Positions 1-10,074 of a stretch of DNA of 64,000 bases are shown in pieces. Position 1 is the stretch's first letter. Each line of letters opens with the position of its first letter. The notes under the pieces were generated by a model. That model was not told the origin of the DNA, searched no databases, and saw only the letters and a list, made by a program, of their open reading frames with translations. Source of the stretch: Pedobacter sp. Hv1. GTDB taxonomy: Bacteria; Bacteroidota; Bacteroidia; Sphingobacteriales; Sphingobacteriaceae. Position numbers and translations under genes: made by a program. The stretch spans positions 62,001-126,000 of the forward strand of contig NZ_LLWP01000012.1 of the NCBI RefSeq assembly GCF_001412215.1, given 5' to 3'.

Positions 1-908
1 TTGTAATCTGCTTGTTTAATGGTAAACAACAGCTCATAATCTTCGCCTCCATTTAAAGCACATACCGTTGGATCTAAACCTAGTTCGCGAGCAGTTTCAT
101 AAGTCATCGGATCTATCGGTAGTTTTTCTTCATATAACGTACATCCTTTCTCAGATTGTGTACAGATGTGAATAATTTCAGAAGCCAATCCATCAGAAAC
201 ATCAATCATCGAAGTAGGCTTAATTTTCATTTGTGCCAATAAATCAACAATATCTCTTCTTCCTTCTGGTTTCAACTGACGTTCGATAATGTAATCTTTA
301 CCCTCTAAATCTGGTTGTAATTGTGGATTTTCTAAAAAGATCTGTTTCTCTCTTTCTAAAATTTGTAGGCCTACATAAGCCCCACCTAAATCGCCAGAAA
401 CACACAATAAATCTCCTTCTTCTGCGCCATTTCTGTAACAAACATCGGCTTTTGCTGCATGTCCAATACTGGTTACACTAATCACCAATCCTTGTTTACT
501 CGAAGAAGTATCGCCACCAATTAGATCAATGTTAAATTTATTACAGGCCAATTCAATTCCCTTATAAATTTCTTCAACTGCTTCTAATGGAAATTTGCTC
601 GATAAACCAATTGAAACTGTGATTTGGGTAGCAATACCATTCATTGCATAAATATCACTTAGGTTTACTTGTACGGCTTTATAACCTAAATGCATCAAGG
701 GCACATAAGCCAAATCAAAATGAATGCCTTCTAGCAATAAATCTGTAGAAATTAACACCTGTTGGTCTTCAAAACTTAATACAGCCGCATCATCACCAAT
801 ACCTTTGATACTGCTTTCGTGTTGTATTTTAAAGTTGTTAGTTAAGTGTTTGATCAATCCAAATTCACCTAATTCTGATATTGCTGTACGCTCTTTATTT
901 TCAAACAT
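1..908 (-). CDS. thiL: Thiamine-monophosphate kinase, 3' end beyond the window
   Basis: ThiL phosphorylates thiamine monophosphate to thiamine pyrophosphate in the cytoplasm. Translating the complement from the ATG at 908-906 gives a protein starting MFENKERTAISELGEFGLI. The ThiL/PurM-type nucleotide and metal motifs follow: GIGDDAAVL near residue 37, STDLLLEGIHFD near 55, the NLSDIYAMNG helix near 83 and LIGGDTSS near 130. About 302 codons are present and the C-terminus lies past the left edge. The start codon overlaps the stop of the preceding peptidase gene (TAATG), so the two are probably translationally coupled in the nadA operon. Identification rests on these family motifs and is firm. 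Confidence 0.93.
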   Translation of the reverse strand, partial: MFENKERTAISELGEFGLIKHLTNNFKIQHESSIKGIGDDAAVLSFEDQQVLISTDLLLEGIHFDLAYVPLMHLGYKAVQVNLSDIYAMNGIATQITVSIGLSSKFPLEAVEEIYKGIELACNKFNIDLIGGDTSSSKQGLVISVTSIGHAAKADVCYRNGAEEGDLLCVSGDLGGAYVGLQILEREKQIFLENPQLQPDLEGKDYIIERQLKPEGRRDIVDLLAQMKIKPTSMIDVSDGLASEIIHICTQSEKGCTLYEEKLPIDPMTYETARELGLDPTVCALNGGEDYELLFTIKQADY

Positions 909-2476
909 TATACTTTCTTTTTAATCTCTTTTAAAACCCAATCTAATTCATTGTCTTTTCCAGCAACTACATCTTCAATTGTGTTTGTAATTTCTATATC
1001 CGGAAAAATACCCCTTCCAACAGTCTCCGTATGTGCATTAGGTACAATTGGATACAATCCCATTCTCAGTTTTAGCTTTGAGTTGGGTAAATTAATCATA
1101 GGAATAATTCCCGCAACACATCCATTGTATCCTCCACCTGTTTCTTGTCCAACAAAAGTTGCCCTATTTATTTGTTTAAGGTTAGCTGAAATTAGGGCAG
1201 AAGCAGAAAAAGTATACCCATTAATCAATACATAAATTTTACCATCGTAATGGTTTTCTTTAGGGTGTAAACTCTTTGTTCCTTTAAAGTTTACCCTGTA
1301 TTTATCTTTGTCTTTCTTTAAAAGCAGGCTATTTGCAATTTGAAAAGGAACCACCTTTAATATATTTAAAATTCCTTTCTCACGTACATAGGGATTAAAT
1401 CTATGGTCAACGGCTGTTTGTTGAAGGTATACAAAATCTTTATTTACCAAATATGAAAACAGGTCTCTGCAGGCTTTTAAAGATCCCCCACCATTATCTC
1501 TTAAATCTAAGATTAGATCTTTGGTTTGCCCCTTTTTTAAAGCTATAAAACTTTCTTTAAAGAATCTTTCGAAATTGGCATATGGAAAAGAAAAACTTTT
1601 CACTTTTAAGTAGGCCACGCTGCTATCTTTTTCTAAAAATTTTAAATCCAATATTGGATTTTTAAATTCATCATAGCCTTTATAATTCAATTTTTGTTTC
1701 GCTCTGGCTATTTTCTTTTCGGTAGCTTTTTCTTCTTTTGTTTTTTTCTTTACTACAGTACTATCTTTTACAACAGGTTTTTTATACGTGTTTAATTTAA
1801 GATCAATAATCGAATCTTTTTCATTTTTAACTTTAAAATCTACAAAGTCTTTATTGTCGTAAAAATTGGTATACCAATTAGTAAAAGATCTATTTAAAAC
1901 AGCTGTTTTAAAAGTTTGATTGTAACCATCTGAAGCAATATTTACTTTTAAGCCCTCAATAATTTCTATTGATGGAACATCATTTATGGCTATAATTTCA
2001 TTTCCTTTTTTTACCTCTTTGATAGATTGGTTAAAGCTGGTAATGTATAACTTGTTATTTATAATTTTATAACCCAATTGATTGATTGGTTTAACACCTA
2101 ATTTTTTAATAGAATCTTGCTCTTTTTTGGTTAGCTTTTTAGTGACCAAAAGCATCTTGGTATGTCCACATTTAATTTGGGCAACCACAGGTGATAACTT
2201 TTTAAAGAACTCTTTTGTAGTTAACGGACCTGTTATTGTTCTTTTTAAACTGTCAAATTTGTTATCCAATTCTGCTTTAGTCACATACCAATATAAACCT
2301 GCATGGCCATCTTTTAACAATTGATAGGTAAAATCAACATCCTTAATTAATTGTGCTGGTTCGTGTTTTTTTTCAGTAACTGTATAATTAAATTCTTTCA
2401 CCGAAGTGCAAGAAACCAAACTACTTATCAAAAATAGGTACGGAACTATTTTTAAAAATCTTCTATTATCAATCAT
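908..2476 (-). CDS. S41-family (tail-specific-protease-like) lipoprotein peptidase
   Basis: This is a 522-residue exported protein. The N-terminus has a signal peptide ending in a lipobox (SSLVSC), so it is predicted to be lipid-anchored in the envelope. A central PDZ-like region precedes a C-terminal S41 domain. That domain shows LILDLRDNGGGS and, in the nucleophile loop, INGYTFSASALI, where the first Ser of SAS is the expected catalytic residue. A Lys/Glu-rich stretch sits around residues 230-260. S41 peptidases cleave periplasmic or extracellular proteins; the substrate here cannot be inferred. It lies between nadA (8 bp gap) and thiL (1-base overlap), an operon position that may not reflect function. 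Confidence 0.85.
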   Translation of the reverse strand: MIDNRRFLKIVPYLFLISSLVSCTSVKEFNYTVTEKKHEPAQLIKDVDFTYQLLKDGHAGLYWYVTKAELDNKFDSLKRTITGPLTTKEFFKKLSPVVAQIKCGHTKMLLVTKKLTKKEQDSIKKLGVKPINQLGYKIINNKLYITSFNQSIKEVKKGNEIIAINDVPSIEIIEGLKVNIASDGYNQTFKTAVLNRSFTNWYTNFYDNKDFVDFKVKNEKDSIIDLKLNTYKKPVVKDSTVVKKKTKEEKATEKKIARAKQKLNYKGYDEFKNPILDLKFLEKDSSVAYLKVKSFSFPYANFERFFKESFIALKKGQTKDLILDLRDNGGGSLKACRDLFSYLVNKDFVYLQQTAVDHRFNPYVREKGILNILKVVPFQIANSLLLKKDKDKYRVNFKGTKSLHPKENHYDGKIYVLINGYTFSASALISANLKQINRATFVGQETGGGYNGCVAGIIPMINLPNSKLKLRMGLYPIVPNAHTETVGRGIFPDIEITNTIEDVVAGKDNELDWVLKEIKKKV

Positions 2477-2484
2477 TTATCTTT

Positions 2485-3486
2485 TTATAAGCCTAAACTG
2501 GCAGATATCTCTAACATTCTTTCTATTGGTTTACGGGCCTGCACAATAATATCAGCCGGTACACTTACTTCTGGAAGTCCATTTTTTAAACACAAATACA
2601 ATTTTTCTAATGTATTTCTCTTCATATAAGGGCAATCATTACAGGCACAACTGTTGTTTGGTGGTGCTGGAATAAATGTTTTAGTTGGATTGGCCTTCTC
2701 CATTTGATGGATAATACCACTCTCTGTGGCTACAATAAATTCTTGAGCATCGTTATTGATCGAATATTTCAACAATCCCGTTGTAGAACCAATATAATCG
2801 GCCATTGCCAATACTGCTTCTTCACATTCTGGATGTGCAATAAACTTGGCATTTGGATGGCGTTCTTTTAGTTTGGTAATTTTTTCTCTAGAAAAGATCT
2901 CATGTACCATACAAGCTCCATTCCACAATACCAGGTCTCTACCTGTTTTTTTGGCTACCCATGCACCCAAATTTTTATCCGGTCCAAAAATAATCTTCTG
3001 GTCTTTGGGTAAACTTTCCACAATTTGAACAGCATTTGTTGAAGTACAAACAATATCACTCAAAGCCTTTAGCTCTGCAGTACAGTTGACATAGGTAATC
3101 ACCAAATGATCTGGATATTTCTCTTTGAACTTTTTAAACAAATGTGGTGGACAACTATCGGCCAAAGAACATCCAGCTTTTAAATCTGGCAATAATACCG
3201 TCTTTTCTGGTGATAAAATTTTAGCAGTTTCTGCCATAAAGTGCACTCCAGCAAAAACAATAATATCAGCATCTGTTTTAGCAGCTTCTTGAGAAAGACC
3301 TAAACTATCTCCTATGTAATCAGCAATATCCTGTATATCAGGTTCTTGATAATAATGCGCTAATACAACTGCATTTTTCTCTTTTTTTAATTTTTCTATT
3401 TCTTCAAATAGATCTAGGGTAGGATCAATTTTTTCCTCTACAAAACCTTTTCTATTTAATTCTTCTAAGACATCCATAGTCATCAT
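2485..3486 (-). CDS. nadA: Quinolinate synthase
   Basis: NadA condenses iminoaspartate with dihydroxyacetone phosphate to give quinolinate, the second step of de novo NAD synthesis, using an oxygen-labile [4Fe-4S] cluster. The 333 residues fit the family. Visible landmarks are VVLAHYYQEPDIQDIAD near residue 40, AGVHFMAETAKIL, the Cys motif AGCSLADSC, ITYVNCTAELKA, NGACMVHE and the C-terminal NNSCACNDCPYMKRN. Three in-frame ATGs (3486, 3483, 3477) compete; the longest is given. The gene is divergent from nadB, the enzyme making its substrate, across a 444-bp intergenic region, so co-regulation is likely. It heads the operon with the S41 peptidase and thiL. Confidence 0.96.
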   Translation of the reverse strand: MMTMDVLEELNRKGFVEEKIDPTLDLFEEIEKLKKEKNAVVLAHYYQEPDIQDIADYIGDSLGLSQEAAKTDADIIVFAGVHFMAETAKILSPEKTVLLPDLKAGCSLADSCPPHLFKKFKEKYPDHLVITYVNCTAELKALSDIVCTSTNAVQIVESLPKDQKIIFGPDKNLGAWVAKKTGRDLVLWNGACMVHEIFSREKITKLKERHPNAKFIAHPECEEAVLAMADYIGSTTGLLKYSINNDAQEFIVATESGIIHQMEKANPTKTFIPAPPNNSCACNDCPYMKRNTLEKLYLCLKNGLPEVSVPADIIVQARKPIERMLEISASLGL

Positions 3487-3930
3487 CGCTTTCTTTTATT
3501 GGCCATCGAACTTTGGTAAAGATACGGAGGTTTCAACAGTACAATAAATTATAATTATTTTATATATAAAGAATCCTATTACTTATTAAGGTGTTGGTAT
3601 TGTTAACAAAATTTGTTTTTAAATGGTGTAAAATGAGTTATCCTATAGTTACCAACATTTATATTTAATTTTTAAGATAAACTTATCCTGATTTACAACG
3701 TTATACTATTTTGACTATTATTTTATCAATACCAAAATGTGTATTGTTAGTTTGGTAGTAAAAAGTTAATAAACTATGCAAAGTTGCTTAAAAATAATGT
3801 AAAAGATTGTGTCAAATTACGTTTTTAACTTAGCTTTAAACATTCAAAAATAGTTGTTGATTTTATTTATACATTCTGTTAACACTATTTGTGATGTTGT
3901 TAACAATTGTTTGATTTACGTTAATATTTA
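3487..3930. promoter_or_regulatory. Divergent nadA/nadB control region
   Basis: This 444-bp AT-rich gap holds no convincing gene. It must contain the promoters of both NAD genes. Three copies of the palindrome GTTAAC are seen at 3602-3607, 3878-3883 and 3899-3904. The last two are 21 bp apart, about two helical turns, and sit within 55 bp of the nadB start in the contexts CTGTTAACA and TTGTTAACAA. They could be repressor sites or simply AT-rich coincidence. A weak -7-like TATCTTTA on the minus strand (3517-3524) precedes nadA, but no -33 TTG is correctly spaced. Confidence 0.45.
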
Positions 3931-5517
<1,587 letters not shown>

Positions 5518-5521
5518 CTTT

Positions 5522-5577
5522 GTCATGCTGAGCCTGTCGAAGCATCTATTAAAGGTCTTCGACAAGCTCAGACTGAC
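5522..5577. repeat. Intergenic inverted repeat of the GTCATGCTGAGC type
   Basis: Two 21-nt arms (5522-5542 and 5557-5577) pair with only four mismatched positions around a 14-nt loop. The outer ends read GTCATGCTGAG and CTCAGACTGAC, the inner ends CTGTCGAAG and CTTCGACAAG. This element resembles a dispersed palindromic repeat common between genes in many Bacteroidota genomes; that family link is from memory. It starts 4 bp after nadB and would form a strong RNA hairpin. It also creates a spurious upstream extension of the next gene. Confidence 0.75.
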
Positions 5578-5617
5578 AGTTGCTCATATCTCAATACTCA
5601 AATTCATACCTTACCAA

Positions 5618-6127
5618 ATGCCAGTTATATTACCAGTTAAAGAAGTTTTTCCGAAATGGGGAGAAAATAGTTTCATTGCACCTAATGCCACCATTGTTGG
5701 TGATGTAAGCATGGGCGATAATTGTTCAGTTTGGTTCAATGCCGTGATTAGGGGAGATGTAAATCGCATCACCATAGGTAATGATACCAATATTCAAGAT
5801 GGTGCAGTTATTCATGCTACTTATTTAAAAGCAGCTACACATATTGGCAATAGAGTTTCTGTTGGTCATAATGCCATTGTACACGGTTGTGATGTAAAGG
5901 ATAACGTTTTAATTGGGATGGGGGCTATTGTAATGGATCATGCAGTAATTGAAGAGTACTGTATCATTGCAGCAGGATCTGTTGTATTGGAGAACACCAT
6001 CTGCGAAAGTGGGTACCTATATGCGGGTACACCTGCAAAAAAAATAAAGCCCATTACATTAGAGCAAAGGGCTTTATTAGATAAATTACCAGATAATTAT
6101 ATCATGTATTCTGATTGGTTCAGATAA
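5618..6127 (+). CDS. Gamma-carbonic-anhydrase family protein (left-handed beta-helix)
   Basis: This 169-residue cytoplasmic protein has the hexapeptide repeats of the gamma-class carbonic anhydrase/acetyltransferase family. Visible stretches are FIAPNATIVGDVSMGDNCSV at the start, then WFNAVIRGDVNRITIGNDTNIQDG, HIGNRVSVGHNAIVHGC, GMGAIVMDHAVI and the terminal AGTPAKKIKPI. Metal-ligand-type His residues occur in the IHATYL, VGHNAIVHG segments. Members include true carbonic anhydrases and homologues of unknown function (YrdA, PaaY), so activity is unproven. The ATG at 5618 is chosen because an in-frame extension to 5525 only translates the upstream inverted repeat. The gene ends one base before a convergent lipoprotein gene. 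Confidence 0.85.
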   Translation: MPVILPVKEVFPKWGENSFIAPNATIVGDVSMGDNCSVWFNAVIRGDVNRITIGNDTNIQDGAVIHATYLKAATHIGNRVSVGHNAIVHGCDVKDNVLIGMGAIVMDHAVIEEYCIIAAGSVVLENTICESGYLYAGTPAKKIKPITLEQRALLDKLPDNYIMYSDWFR

Positions 6128-7756
6128 TTACTGTTTAGGAATAATTAAAGGATGTTCACGTTCCCAATTTGCTCTAATGGAACGTTCTTCTGGTTCGTAC
6201 CAGATTTTTTCTGGCTGTGTTTGATTTTTTACACTTCCAGTATCCCATTTACCGTTCTTATTGTCGTCGTAAACAACCCTAACTAGGTATATACCAGTTC
6301 TATAATTGGCAAAAATTACTTTTCCATTTTTGGTAATCACTTGTTGGTTAACCACTTCTTTTTTGTCGTTTACCAATTCTACAATGTAACTTTTATTAGG
6401 TTCAGGAACTTCAGCATTTAAAATAATTGAACCATAATCATCTGCACTGGCCAGTTTAAATGTTTTGTTGATATCCTTGTTCTTTGTACCAAAAAGCTCG
6501 GTGAAAGTACCCTCTTTGAAAGAGATGATATAGGGACGTCCTTTTTTCCAGGGATAGTTTAGGGTGTAGGCCAATACATTTGAACTGTCTTTTTCTAAGG
6601 TAAAATTTGTTCTTGGAATTGAATCTTCTAAAAACTTAATTTTAGTAAGATCTATTTTGTCTATCGGGAAATTTAAAAATAAACGATATGGTTTATTTGG
6701 ATTGAGAAGGCCAGCCTCTAAGTTATCTGTTAATAAAACTACCCTGTTGTAAGTATCTTTTTTACCTCTCGTAAAATTAACAGTATCTAATGGTTTTCCG
6801 TCGCTTTTAATCGCAATTCTAACAGAATCAAAGCTTAAATCTTTTAACCAGACTTTAGCAGAGTCGTTGTTTTTTGTAAAACGGACAATTTTGCTTTCGT
6901 CATTTGCCTTAGAATCAAGTACTACCAATTCTGGCTTAACCAGTTGTTGGTTAAAAATAAAGGAGATACTGCCATCTGCATTGAGTTTTCTATCTACAAT
7001 CCTAAATGTGCTTGCTAGCTCTTTAAAAACACCAATATTCACGTTCGCTGTATCTTTGCTCAGTGCAATAGGTGCTTTGATAAAACCAATTTGATCTGTA
7101 GCTTGCTGATAGATTTTATCGCCATTGGTTTCTTTCATGGCGTAGATTTTAAGTGTTTCCTTTTTGAGATTGCTTAATCTATAGTTGCCACTACTATCTG
7201 TTAAAGTATAAATTGAAGGTTTCTTTTTTCCGAAAAGGGTATCTCGCTCTAAAGGGAAAATGAAAACTGTAGCTTCAATTTCTGGTTTGCCCGTTAAGGT
7301 GTTCGTAACTTTTCCTGAAATACTCAAGGAGTCTAATTTAGGTCCAGTAGAAAAAACATAGCTAAAATTTTTGAGTACGTTTCCTTCATTTACATCCACA
7401 ATGGCTTTACCAAAATTTATCGTGTAAGTGGTATTTTTTTCTAAGCTGTCTGGAAATGTGATTTCCAATTTTTTCTGACGTTTTTTAAGCACCAATGGTT
7501 TTTCCAATTCTGGAGAAATTGAAACCTCTTTAAATTCACTTTGTAAATTAAAATATTCGTCGAACTCAATTGTAATTTGTTGTGCTTTAAAATTGGTCGT
7601 GAAATTTTTCGGTTCCATTTTTAAAACCTTGGGTGGTTTGTTATCTTTCGGACCACCTTCTGGAGAACGCATGCTGGCACAGCTATAAATTAATGCAATT
7701 GTGAGTATAGCCAGTGAAAAAAAACTATAATTTGAGAGCCTGCTGTTTTTACGCAT
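6128..7756 (-). CDS. Ig-like-domain (Big_5/SbsA-like) lipoprotein
   Basis: This 542-residue exported protein has a signal peptide with a lipobox (LIYSCASM), so it is probably lipid-anchored. Residues 37-140 resemble a bacterial Ig-like domain of the Big_5/SbsA type, with PKVLKMEPKNFTTNF, ITIEFDEYFNL and a TYTINFGKAIVDVNEGN segment. A carboxypeptidase-regulatory-like segment follows around 145-220 (SISGKVTNTLTGKPEIEATV). The remainder is beta-rich without a recognised domain. Such proteins are widespread in Bacteroidota with no established function. It converges on the carbonic-anhydrase-like gene with no spacer. Confidence 0.75.
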   Translation of the reverse strand: MRKNSRLSNYSFFSLAILTIALIYSCASMRSPEGGPKDNKPPKVLKMEPKNFTTNFKAQQITIEFDEYFNLQSEFKEVSISPELEKPLVLKKRQKKLEITFPDSLEKNTTYTINFGKAIVDVNEGNVLKNFSYVFSTGPKLDSLSISGKVTNTLTGKPEIEATVFIFPLERDTLFGKKKPSIYTLTDSSGNYRLSNLKKETLKIYAMKETNGDKIYQQATDQIGFIKAPIALSKDTANVNIGVFKELASTFRIVDRKLNADGSISFIFNQQLVKPELVVLDSKANDESKIVRFTKNNDSAKVWLKDLSFDSVRIAIKSDGKPLDTVNFTRGKKDTYNRVVLLTDNLEAGLLNPNKPYRLFLNFPIDKIDLTKIKFLEDSIPRTNFTLEKDSSNVLAYTLNYPWKKGRPYIISFKEGTFTELFGTKNKDINKTFKLASADDYGSIILNAEVPEPNKSYIVELVNDKKEVVNQQVITKNGKVIFANYRTGIYLVRVVYDDNKNGKWDTGSVKNQTQPEKIWYEPEERSIRANWEREHPLIIPKQ

Positions 7757-7887
7757 TTATATGATGTATAATTAATTTAACCTCTTTTTTAATAGATATC
7801 ATTAAAGTTTTTAGAAAATCGCTCATATCGCTTTAAATTGCGTCGGTTTAAATATTAGCTAAGCTATTGAAAACCAACATTATAATC

Positions 7888-9750
7888 TTATTTTGTAATA
7901 TGAACCATTAAAACCGAGATATCTGAAGGAGAAACGCCAGAAATTCGAGAAGCTTGCCCTAGGGTACGCGGTTTAATTTTCAACAATTTTTCTCTTGCCT
8001 CTTTTGAGAGCGAAAGCAACTTGTTATAATCAAATTCTGGATTGATCGATTTGTCTTCCATCTTTTGCATTTTGTTTACAATCTCATTCTCTTTTTCGAA
8101 ATAGCTTTCGTACTTGATTTTAATCTCTGCTTGTTCAACCGTTTCCTTATCGAAGGTATTTAAAAGTTGATCAAATGCCGGACTCACTTTTCTGATATCA
8201 TTGATGCCCACCTGTGGTCTGCTCAACACATTGAATAGTTTTACGTTTTGGGTCAATGCCGCTGTTCCTAAACTTTCTAAGAGTGCATTGGCTTCTCCCA
8301 TTTCAACACCTTGTTTTTTAGTAAAGGCAACAATATGATCTGAGTTCGCAACCTTTTGGTTAACGATACTTAAACGCTCATCATTAATCAAACCTAATTG
8401 ATGTGCAATAGGGGAGAGCCGAATATCTGCATTGTCTTGTCTCAATAACAAGCGGTGTTCTGCTCTTGAGGTAAACATGCGATACGGTTCTTCGGTTCCT
8501 TTGGTTACTAAATCATCTATCAATACGCCAATATACGACTCAGAACGTTTCATAATCAACTCATGCTGGTCTGTAACCTTCTGATGGGCGTTAATTCCGG
8601 CTATAAAGCCCTGACTAGCAGCCTCTTCGTATCCAGTTGTTCCATTAATTTGACCTGCAAAGAACAAATTACTGATTAATTTGGTTTCGAGCGTTAATGA
8701 AAGCTGTGTAGGTGGAAAATAATCATATTCTATAGCATATCCTGGCCTAAACATCTTGGCATTTTCAAAGCCTGGTATTTGGGTCAACGCTTTATATTGA
8801 ACATCTTCTGGGAGAGAGGTAGAGAAACCATTCACATAAATTTCGCAAGTGTTCCAGCCTTCCGGTTCAACAAAGATCTGGTGTCTTTCTCTTTCGGCAA
8901 AGCGGTTAATTTTATCTTCAATAGAAGGGCAGTATCTTGGACCTAAACCTTTAATTCTGCCAGTAAACATTGGCGATTTTTCGAAACCTTCTTTTAGGGT
9001 TTCGTGTACGGCACTATTGGTATAAGTAATCCAACAGCAACGTTGGTCGGTTGGTCTTTCTACATTGGTGTAAGAAAATCTTCCAGGGTCTTCATCTCCC
9101 CATTGCTCTTCCATTAAAGCATAGTTTAAAGATCTGCCATCAACTCGGGGAGGAGTTCCTGTTTTCATTCTGCCAGCTTCAAAACCTAAAGAGGTCAATT
9201 GTTCGGTAATTCCAGTTGCCGCTTTTTCACCAGTACGGCCACCACCAAATTTCTTCTCTCCAATATGGATCAAACCATTTAAAAAAGTACCATTGGTAAG
9301 CACTACTGCTTTGCCCATAATCTCTACACCTAAAGCGGTTTTAACGCCTACAACCGTATTGTTTTTAACAATTAAACTGCCAACCATTTCTTGCCAGAAG
9401 TCTACATTTGGTGTTCGCTCTAGCGCCAATCTCCATTCTTCTGCAAATCTTTTTCTGTCGTTTTGCGCTCTTGGGCTCCACATGGCAGGACCTTTAGATT
9501 TGTTAAGCATTCGGAACTGCAGAGTTGTTTTATCGGCAATGATGCCCGAGTAACCACCCATTGCATCAATCTCTCTCACAATTTGTCCCTTGGCAACACC
9601 GCCCATAGCGGGGTTGCAACTCATTTGTGCAATGGTCTCCATATTCATGGTTACCAATAGTACAGAAGAGCCTAGGTTTGCAGCAGCGGCAGCGGCTTCA
9701 CAGCCCGCATGACCAGCGCCAACAACAATTACATCATATTCTTTAAACAT
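7888..9750 (-). CDS. mnmG: tRNA uridine-5-carboxymethylaminomethyl modification enzyme MnmG
   Basis: MnmG (GidA), with MnmE, installs the carboxymethylaminomethyl group at U34 of certain tRNAs, using FAD, methylene-THF and NADH. The 620-residue length is typical. The N-terminus has the FAD motif VVGAGHAGCEAA. Family motifs CNPAMGGVAKGQIVREIDAMGG, LNKSKGPAMWSPRAQ, GRMKTGTPPR, GINGTTGYEEAASQG-like and the C-terminal ISGVSPSDISVLMVH are all visible. The ATG at 9750 is preferred because an in-frame TTG at 9780 would start translation inside a parS palindrome. The small membrane-protein gene lies 59 bp upstream on the same strand, with parS sites in and beside that gap. Confidence 0.97.
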   Translation of the reverse strand: MFKEYDVIVVGAGHAGCEAAAAAANLGSSVLLVTMNMETIAQMSCNPAMGGVAKGQIVREIDAMGGYSGIIADKTTLQFRMLNKSKGPAMWSPRAQNDRKRFAEEWRLALERTPNVDFWQEMVGSLIVKNNTVVGVKTALGVEIMGKAVVLTNGTFLNGLIHIGEKKFGGGRTGEKAATGITEQLTSLGFEAGRMKTGTPPRVDGRSLNYALMEEQWGDEDPGRFSYTNVERPTDQRCCWITYTNSAVHETLKEGFEKSPMFTGRIKGLGPRYCPSIEDKINRFAERERHQIFVEPEGWNTCEIYVNGFSTSLPEDVQYKALTQIPGFENAKMFRPGYAIEYDYFPPTQLSLTLETKLISNLFFAGQINGTTGYEEAASQGFIAGINAHQKVTDQHELIMKRSESYIGVLIDDLVTKGTEEPYRMFTSRAEHRLLLRQDNADIRLSPIAHQLGLINDERLSIVNQKVANSDHIVAFTKKQGVEMGEANALLESLGTAALTQNVKLFNVLSRPQVGINDIRKVSPAFDQLLNTFDKETVEQAEIKIKYESYFEKENEIVNKMQKMEDKSINPEFDYNKLLSLSKEAREKLLKIKPRTLGQASRISGVSPSDISVLMVHITK

Positions 9751-9763
9751 CGATTTATGATTT

Positions 9764-9779
9764 TGTTTCACGTGAAACA
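9764..9779. promoter_or_regulatory. parS site 1 (ParB-binding palindrome)
   Basis: The 16-bp palindrome TGTTTCACGTGAAACA matches the canonical parS consensus (TGTTNCACGTGAAACA) at every position. It lies in the 59-bp gap just upstream of mnmG. ParB/Spo0J loads at such sites to drive chromosome segregation, and they usually cluster near oriC. No parA or parB gene is in this window. Confidence 0.9.
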
Positions 9780-9809
9780 AAGCAAAATTAATTAAAATTG
9801 GAACAACAA

Positions 9810-10073
9810 TTAATCTTGTTTCACGTGAAACGTTTCTTTTTTTGTGTATAATTTAATCAGGCCATATACTGCAACCATGCACCAAACGGCTTCCAATATC
9901 ACGAAAGGGATAAAGGAAATGAGCCATGATGAATAGCCTGCAATTGCGGCGCCGAAAAGATTCAATAGGCCATAAGTATAACTTTCAGCTTTAATTACCT
10001 TTAAACTTTGCAAGAAAAAAGCAATTAATAAGATGCTTACACCAATGGTTGCAATTAAATCTGACGGTTTCAT
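9810..10073 (-). CDS. Small CBU_0592-like integral membrane protein
   Basis: This 87-residue protein has three hydrophobic segments: residues 5-24 (LIATIGVSILLIAFFL), 32-52 and 54-76. The pattern, with a TIGVSILLIAFFLQSLK opening, resembles the CBU_0592 family of small membrane proteins of unknown function. The last eight residues (ETFHVKQD) are encoded partly by a parS site, so the C-terminal tail may be constrained by DNA function rather than protein function. The gene starts 1 bp after the Uup-type ATPase gene and probably shares its transcript; mnmG follows. Confidence 0.7.
   Translation of the reverse strand: MKPSDLIATIGVSILLIAFFLQSLKVIKAESYTYGLLNLFGAAIAGYSSWLISFIPFVILEAVWCMVAVYGLIKLYTKKETFHVKQD
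9817..9832. promoter_or_regulatory. parS site 2 inside the end of a coding region
   Basis: TGTTTCACGTGAAACG matches the parS consensus at 15 of 16 positions, with only the last base changed. It lies 53 bp from the first site and in the same orientation-neutral palindrome. It is embedded in the last codons of the small membrane-protein gene, where it encodes Phe-His-Val-Lys. Two sites at this spacing argue against chance. Confidence 0.85.
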
Positions 10074-10074
10074 T

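Noticed and set aside
3517..3547. Full nadA promoter at TATCTTTA
   Set aside because: The -7 word matches 7 of 8 positions but the nearest TTG is 17 bp away, outside the usual 19-21 bp.
9751..9780. N-terminal extension of MnmG from an in-frame TTG
   Set aside because: The extra residues (MFHVKQ) merely translate the parS palindrome; the ATG at 9750 gives the family-typical start.
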